Shown here: positions 59,082 through 64,000 of the stretch, piece after piece | Numbering within the stretch: position 1 is the stretch's first letter | How the letters are laid out: each line of letters opens with the position of its first letter | Position numbers and translations under genes: made by a program | The notes under the pieces: model-generated | Seen by the model: only the letters and a program-made list of their open reading frames with translations | Told to the model about the DNA's origin: nothing | The model's database searches: none | Origin: Euglena gracilis | Taxonomy: Eukaryota; Euglenida; Euglenophyceae; Euglenales | Assembly (NCBI GenBank): GCA_039621445.1 | Contig: CP154955.1 | Coordinates: forward strand, 35,319,123-35,383,122 | Direction of reading: 5' to 3' | Length of the DNA: 64,000 nucleotides

Positions 59082-59691
59082 CAAATGTACAAATGTACAA
59101 ATGTACGATCACAAATGTAAGCTTGCCATAGGAAGCCACAGGTTGCCATAGCTTGTGCGGTCTTGCCATGGGCAGCAAGCCCACACAAGAAGCCGATGGG
59201 GACAAATTGATGTGGCAGAGGCCGGATACCTCATTTTCCTCTTGGATTGGGTTTCTTAGAATGGTTTTTTCTATAATAATCATGCCATTGTTTCTGCAAC
59301 TGCTGCTGTTTTCTGGTTTGGTTTTTTCAAGCATGTTCAAGGATGGCTCAGGGTGCGCAGGCACACCAACGACAGAGGAATGGCCATACACCTGAAAATT
59401 TTGGCAGTGCTCAATCCCAAACCAAGACCAAGACCCTGGGGTGGTCCCACAAAATCGGGCTGCCTGAGCATATTTCCCCCCAAAAATTGGCGCTTCACAC
59501 CGAACCCACACCTGGGCCTCTGGCCCAGGAACCCCCTCCTGCAGAGAGGTCCGACCACAGTTCCCCTCGGGGGGTCTTCAAAAGAAGCCTCGTTCGTTCA
59601 CAATCCGCACCGCCAGTATTCCATCGATTGTGGCGTTGATTGATGAGGTGCACAGTTGCGAGTGCACAGTTGTTGTGCACAGTTTTCGCAG

Positions 59692-62600
59692 CGTTGGAGA
59701 TCATCCCTGGCGCCGGGACCTCCACTCCCAAAACGTGCCGTGGCACATCTGCCAGGCGTCTACACTCGAGTCCCTCGGCTTCTCTGGGCCTGACATCTCC
59801 AGGGCTGAGTTTGCCAGTGAGCCGCAGTTCGCCACAGCCTGCATGCCAGCCGTTGTTCCTGGCACTCCCAGAGTGGGCTGTGCCTGGCATCCATCTCTTT
59901 AAGGTTTTGCAGAACCCCCCGGGGGGGCTGCAGCAGCCAGCCCCGATTTTGGCCCAGCCCATCTGCACCAGCACCCCCCCCCCCTGTGGGGGTGCTGCCA
60001 GCCCTGCGAGCCAGCCCTGCGAGCCAGCCTCTATTTGGAGGGTCCAGCCGAAATTTTTTTCGAAAAATGCACTAAAATTTTTGAACAAAGGCTTTCAAAA
60101 CTGTCCGAAAATGGCGAACAATGGTGCTTTTGAGCATTTTTTTGTGGTTGCCAGATGCTCATTTTTTTCAAAGCTGTGCTTTGCAGGTCATTTTCTGGGC
60201 AATTGTCCGATTTCTGCCTAGCCCGGGCCGGCTCAGGTCCAGCTGGGGGTCCAGCCCAAATTTTTAGTCAGCCCAAATTTCTAGCCCTGGCCCAGCAACC
60301 CCCCCCCCCGCCCTCGGGGTCCTTTCAAGATGTATGGTGCCTGGTATGCATGCTTTGTGTGTGGCTTTCGGAGTTGTTTGATGACAACTCTTTCGTTGTA
60401 AATGCAATGCATGGCATACTTAAAGCGCAATGCGACAGTGCCTCTTCCGCCAAATCATCAACCAGGGCCCCACATCTATGGCATGACGTGTTTTCTAGCG
60501 AGCGTCATCGTTTCTTTTGTGGACATTTGAATGGGTAGCTCCAGTGCTTTCCAAAACAAACGAGCTGTCGCAAACCAGAGTCTTCTCCAGCAAAAATGTG
60601 CACATCCCACCAAGCTCACAGATATGGACTTTGCCAGTTTTTTTTCACCCTGCATTTTTTGGCTGAGCATTCTGAGGGAACGTTCCCCCATGCTCGCCAC
60701 CAACAGCCTGCCCTGGCGGCGGCGCTGACGTCCATGGTGCGGAACGGAGTGTTCCCGGGGGTTCAGGACCCCTTCGTAGGCCAGGCGTTGGCGTCCCTGC
60801 CCGACATCGCCGCGGTGGGCAGCGCGTTCTACACGTTCTACTGGCCCCCACGCCCTCCCGATGTGACGTTCGGGAGGCAGGGGAGACAGAGAGGCAGGAT
60901 GGGGTTTTGGTGTGCCTTTTTGACAACCTCATTCCACCCTCAATTTATGTGTTTTGTTTTCAGAAAAGAGATGGCGTGCCCGCGTGCGACAGTTAACCTG
61001 TCGACGATTTCCCCCCGCGCCCAGGCCCTTCCTAAATTTCAGGCGCTCCAACGCAAAGCTCACAATCAGCCACACCACCGCCACCACCACCGCCAAGAGC
61101 AGCAACACAAGCCCCCAACGGAGCACCTACGGCACCTACGTACATGTACATCTGCTTTTGGGCACTCGCCCCTCCCCCTGCCACCGTCAGGAGTTGCAGG
61201 TGACCGAAAAAAAAAATAGGGTAGCACCTGGTCTTGCCACCCGACCGCCCTCTGGTCCGGAGTTGCAGATCAGGGTGTGTGTACGACCCCCCTCCCGGTA
61301 GGGGGTAAGGGGGGGTACACCGCCTGCGTGTGCGTGTGTTTACCACACTGTCGGGGAAGGGTCTGCCCCCGCACCACACGGCTGCGGTGACCGCCAGTGG
61401 CCAGGGCCGGCCGGGAGTCCCGGCCACCCCCCGGGGCGGTGGGGGGACCAACCCTCCCGCCGGGCCCTGCCTGCGGGTGCTGCGGGTCCGCGCCCTGAAC
61501 TACCGCGCCGCGGCGTGGGCCAACGGTCGCGCCGTCGCCCCCGCCGGGGCCCCGGCGGCGGCGGGGATGTTCCACCGCTGGACGTACCGGCTGGGGGCCG
61601 CCGGGCCGGGGGCGGCCGGGGAGCCGCTGGTGCTGTGCTTCCGGGTGCAGCCCCCGGACTTCCCGGGCGACCCTCGCCCATGGCCTGGCTGGGGCGTTCG
61701 GCCTGGGCCCAGGGGCGTTCGTGTGTTATCCTCCCCTGGGTTACCGTTCGAGGAGGCTCGAGCTCGAAGGTTCGAGCTCGAGCCTCCTTGAACGTTTTTA
61801 AACCCCCCCCGCCCACTCTCATGGGGGTTCAAACAGCCTTCTCGAGGCACCTCGAAGGACATTCGAAGAGGTTCTCGAGCCTCCTCGAATGTCGTTTGAG
61901 CACATCTGAGGAGGCTCAGTGCCTCCTACGTACACACATGAGGGTGCTTTGGAGCCCTCTCTGAACAGGGGCCCTCTTTACTAACGAACTGACACAACAA
62001 AGTGCAGTTGCACGCACAGCGCATATGTAGCAAAAGGAATTTTTGTTATTTAGGGCCTCTGAACAGTTGCGTACAAAAGGGCATCACCAACGACAGAGGG
62101 TTGAAATTGGTGGAATATATACGTTTTTTTCCCTCGCAGTTTCATGGTCGCACATATGTTTGAGGCTCTTGAGCCTCCTCGAATGCGAATGTTGTTTGAG
62201 CACGTTCGAGGAGGCTCAAGAGCCTCCTCCTACAGAGCCTCCTCCTGCCGTAACCCTGCTGGCAACCCCCTTCTGATGCTATTGGGAGTGGGGTATTTTG
62301 GGGGGGGGGGAGGTGTGTTTTGGGGTAATGTTTTGTGTTGATGTGCGTGTGCGTTCACCATACAATCACTCAGTTGCTGGCCGACCCCCGACCAGGTGGG
62401 TGACTGGTTTTTTCAGAGTGACTGACTGGGTTCCTTGTTTTGGCCAGGAACCAGCCCCCCCCCCTCCCCCGGGAGGGGGGTCAGCAGAAAAAACAAAAAT
62501 GTGACCCAGCGCCAAAGACGCCGGGTCTTATTTTTTTCAGCCACTTTTTGGACCTGGTCAATCTCCTCTTGGATTTTAGAGTGGCCAACCCGCCTTCCAG

Positions 62601-63949
62601 GGGGGTGGTAACTGACTGGCTTTCCAAAGTTAAGTGACCGTTTTTGGAAGTGTAGAAGAAACCCCCTTCCTTTCCGGGGGTTGGTGAAGAATGCCCAATG
62701 TGCGGCGTTTGTGTCTGTACGTGTGGTTGCCTTCCTCCCCTCCAAATACCGCCCAGCCATGCAGCTTGACGTGGCGGGCAAGGCGGCGACCACGAGATCG
62801 CCCGAAACGGCCCCACGATGCAGTACACGGCGGGGTGGGACTGGGCCAGGCGGTGTGCAACAGCAGGTCTCAGGCCAAGTTCAGGGTTTGATATAAGGAG
62901 GGCGTACATGGTTTAGGTGGGGGGGTGTCCCCCCCACCCCCCCCTCCTGGCCCGCAGGGGAGGGTCCGGACCACCCCCCCCCCCACCTGCCAGGGGGGTC
63001 CGGACCAACCCTGGGGGGGTATCCGGGACCCCCCCAAAAAGGGTCAATTTTTCTCCGGCGCTTTGCGGCGAAAATTTTTTGCATTTTCGGCACATTTTTG
63101 CCCAAAAAGTGCCCAAAATGGCACTTTTGGTCGTTTTGGGGGGTCAAAAATTTTCGGTCACCCAGACCGCGCCACTGTTTAGGTGGGGGGGGGGTGTCCC
63201 CCCACCCCCCCCCCTCCTGGCCCGCAGGGGGGGGGTCCGGACCACCCCCCCCACCTGGCCTTATATCGAACCCTGGCCAAGTTCCGGGGGGGGGCAGCAG
63301 GGCCAGGGGTCCCCCATCCCCCACCCCTGTGGGGGCCACCGCCTGCGGGCGGTGCAAGCCACGCCGGACCGCAACACTGGCCTGTGGGACCGCGTCTCAC
63401 TGCATGAGGTGGCCGGCATGTGACCCAGAGCCCTGCGGCAACCCCCGCCCTTGCCACGCCAGTGCCATCCCCCTCAGGCCTGGCAGGGGAGCGAATGGGC
63501 TGCCCTCAGCCTCCCAGCCTACGCCCCCCTCCCTGCAACGGCAGCCGCAGTGGACCGTTCAACCCGATGGCACTGCAAGGGGCGGGGCATTCGTTGCAGG
63601 TTACTCCCTCGGCTGTGAAGTCATTCATTACACACGTTGAAGCCCCGAGAGGAGTGCAGAGCAATCTGGGGGGGACCACGCAACGCACCTCCCCACCATG
63701 AGCGCACGGAAACGTCTCAGGTACCACGCAAGATTCCTTTCTCTTCATTGTGTTCGAGGGATAACGGTACATTCGGTGACTGTACACTTGTCTGTTCGTC
63801 CCGCAGGCTCCGCAATTTGGAGGCCCATCTGCAGGCGCTCTGACCCGATCGAGGACGTCCATGTCCGGGCGGTCCCCATCGCCAAAGAGGGGCCCCGGCC
63901 CTCCCCTTCCAGTCCCACGGCACCAGGCCCGGGCTTCAATGGCAGTTGA
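59692..63949 (+). CDS. EBM: Mannosylglycoprotein endo-beta-mannosidase (GH2), N-terminal part
   Basis: Plant-type endo-beta-mannosidase cleaves the Man-beta-1,4-GlcNAc bond in the core of N-glycans (EC 3.2.1.152). Exons recognised: 59692-59865 (ends CMPAVVPGT), 60721 to about 60846 (ALTSMVRNGVFP, DPFVGQALASLPDI, FYTFYW), about 61473-61690 (VRALNYRAAAWANGR, GMFHRWTYRLG, RVQPPDFPGD), about 62783-62843 (GGDHEIARNGPTMQYTAGWDW split at the last Trp), 63351-63422 (VQATPDRNTGLWDRVSLHEV) and 63847 onward (IEDVHVRAVPIAKEG). These are the successive landmarks of the GH2 sugar-binding domain in plant EBM. A short exon between 60847 and 61473 is unresolved. The catalytic barrel lies beyond the window. 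Confidence 0.92.
59866..60720 (+). other. EBM: EBM intron, nonconventional (CAG/CTG)
   Basis: Begins TCCCAGAGTG with CAG at +4..+6 and ends CCCTGGCGGC with CTG at -8..-6. CCAG can pair with CTGG. Removal gives A-V-V-P-G-T-A-L-T-S-M-V-R-N, colinear with plant EBM V-P-G-T-V-L. No GT-AG gives this join. The right end of duplicate copy 2 (60213) lies inside it. Confidence 0.9.
61745..61794. repeat. 50-bp near-perfect palindrome with GAGGAGGCTCGAGC
   Basis: Two 24-base arms around GG, one mismatch: CGTTCGAGGAGGCTCGAGC and its complement. Related GAGGAGGCTC motifs follow at about 61865-61930 and 62163-62225. Confidence 0.85.
62163..62225. repeat. 21-bp perfect inverted repeat, CGAGGAGGCTC family
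   Basis: 62163-62183 is the exact reverse complement of 62205-62225 with a 21-base loop containing GTTGTTTGAGCACG. The loop wording recurs near 61890-61905 (GTCGTTTGAGCACA), so these are two units of one repeat inside an EBM intron. Confidence 0.85.
62844..63350 (+). other. EBM: EBM intron, nonconventional (CAG/CTG), with nested element
   Basis: Begins GGCCAGGCGG and ends CCGCCTGCGGGC. CAGGCGG (+4..+10) pairs perfectly with CCGCCTG (-12..-6). Removal gives G-W-D-W-V-Q-A-T-P-D-R-N-T-G, as in GH2 relatives. Without the nested insertion and one target copy the intron would be only about 105 bases. Confidence 0.93.
62883..63274. mobile_element. Terminal-inverted-repeat element with 10-bp target duplication
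   Basis: Terminal repeats AGGGTTTGATATAAGG (62883-62898) and CCTTATATCGAACCCT (63259-63274), one mismatch. Flanked by GGCCAAGTTC on both sides (62873-62882, 63275-63284). The interior has two direct ~85-bp repeats (62907-62990 and 63174-63257) beginning GTTTAGGTGGGGG and ending CCACCTG. No ORF of its own. The 3' half recurs at 15950-16140. Confidence 0.85.
63423..63846 (+). other. EBM: EBM intron, nonconventional (CAG with CTG one base off)
   Basis: Begins ACCCAGAG and ends CTCTGACCC. CAGAG pairs with CTCTG. CAG is at +4..+6 but CTG at -7..-5. Removal gives H-E-V-A-G-M-W-I-E-D-V-H-V-R-A-V in frame, aligning with the T-G-P-V-x-I-x-D-P-H-L-V region of EBM. One-base spacing variation is noted. 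Confidence 0.75.
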
Positions 63950-64000
63950 TGCCCCAATTGGTTGATGGACAATTGACGGCTCAATGGATGCTGTCTTTCT

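Larger units (their letters stand above)
31433..60213 (+). repeat. Long near-identical duplicate, copy 2
   Basis: 28,781 bp starting CTTGTGGAGGGGTG exactly as at 2483 and ending CAATTGTCCGATTT as at 31419, then running into unique sequence. It contains more deletions than copy 1, above all at about 44690-48480, as expected of a poorly polished haplotig. Confidence 0.97.

Noticed and set aside
2483-60213. Biological tandem gene duplication
   Set aside because: Breakpoints coincide with an N run, both genes are cut at the edges, and the divergence looks like haplotype or read error.

Overview
This window is eukaryotic nuclear DNA from a protist. Coding segments are short, GC-rich (G/C at most third positions) and all readable ones lie on the + strand. 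They are split by long introns full of poly-C/poly-G tracts and hairpins. Two genes are firmly recognisable by protein similarity: aminoacylase-1 (ACY1) and a plant-type glycoside hydrolase family 2 mannosylglycoprotein endo-beta-mannosidase. When their exons are joined so that the protein matches its family, several introns lack GT-AG borders. Instead they carry CAG at +4..+6 paired with CTG near -8..-6. That is the signature known for nonconventional introns of euglenids, so the host is inferred to be a euglenid (Euglena-like). Conventional GT-AG introns sit in the same genes.

The largest structural fact is a 28.9-kb near-identical direct duplication, 2483-31419 and 31433-60213, separated only by 13 Ns. 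Copy 1 ends exactly where copy 2 also contains the same bases, and copy 2 continues into unique sequence. This reads as two overlapping contigs or haplotypes placed end to end, not a biological tandem repeat. The real locus is probably 1-31419 continued by 60214-64000.

Layout of the real locus: ACY1 C-terminal half, seven exons (1270-9016); two unassigned coding-like segments (9037-9720); a gene with a CCCH zinc finger followed by an F-box and Cys-rich exons (10073 to about 19103); a gene starting at 20561 with a His-rich stretch and possibly a leucine-rich-repeat exon at 22386; unassigned coding-like exons (24330, 28873); then the endo-beta-mannosidase starting at 30899 (59692 in copy 2) and continuing past the window end. 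The genes share no obvious pathway, and no operon logic is expected.

The non-coding space holds dispersed repeats: a 785-bp foldback MITE with TA target sites (29504-30288), a ~215-235 bp C-tract element present in opposite orientations (25442 and 29088), a terminal-inverted-repeat element with a 10-bp target duplication nested in a mannosidase intron (62883-63274), a GQDADT-type minisatellite (3412-3912), and families of C/G-tract hairpins. No tRNA, rRNA, CRISPR array or bacterial-type regulatory site was seen. Copy 2 (31433-60213) repeats all of this with indels, including a 7-bp frameshift in the F-box exon and a deletion-riddled patch at about 44690-48480.
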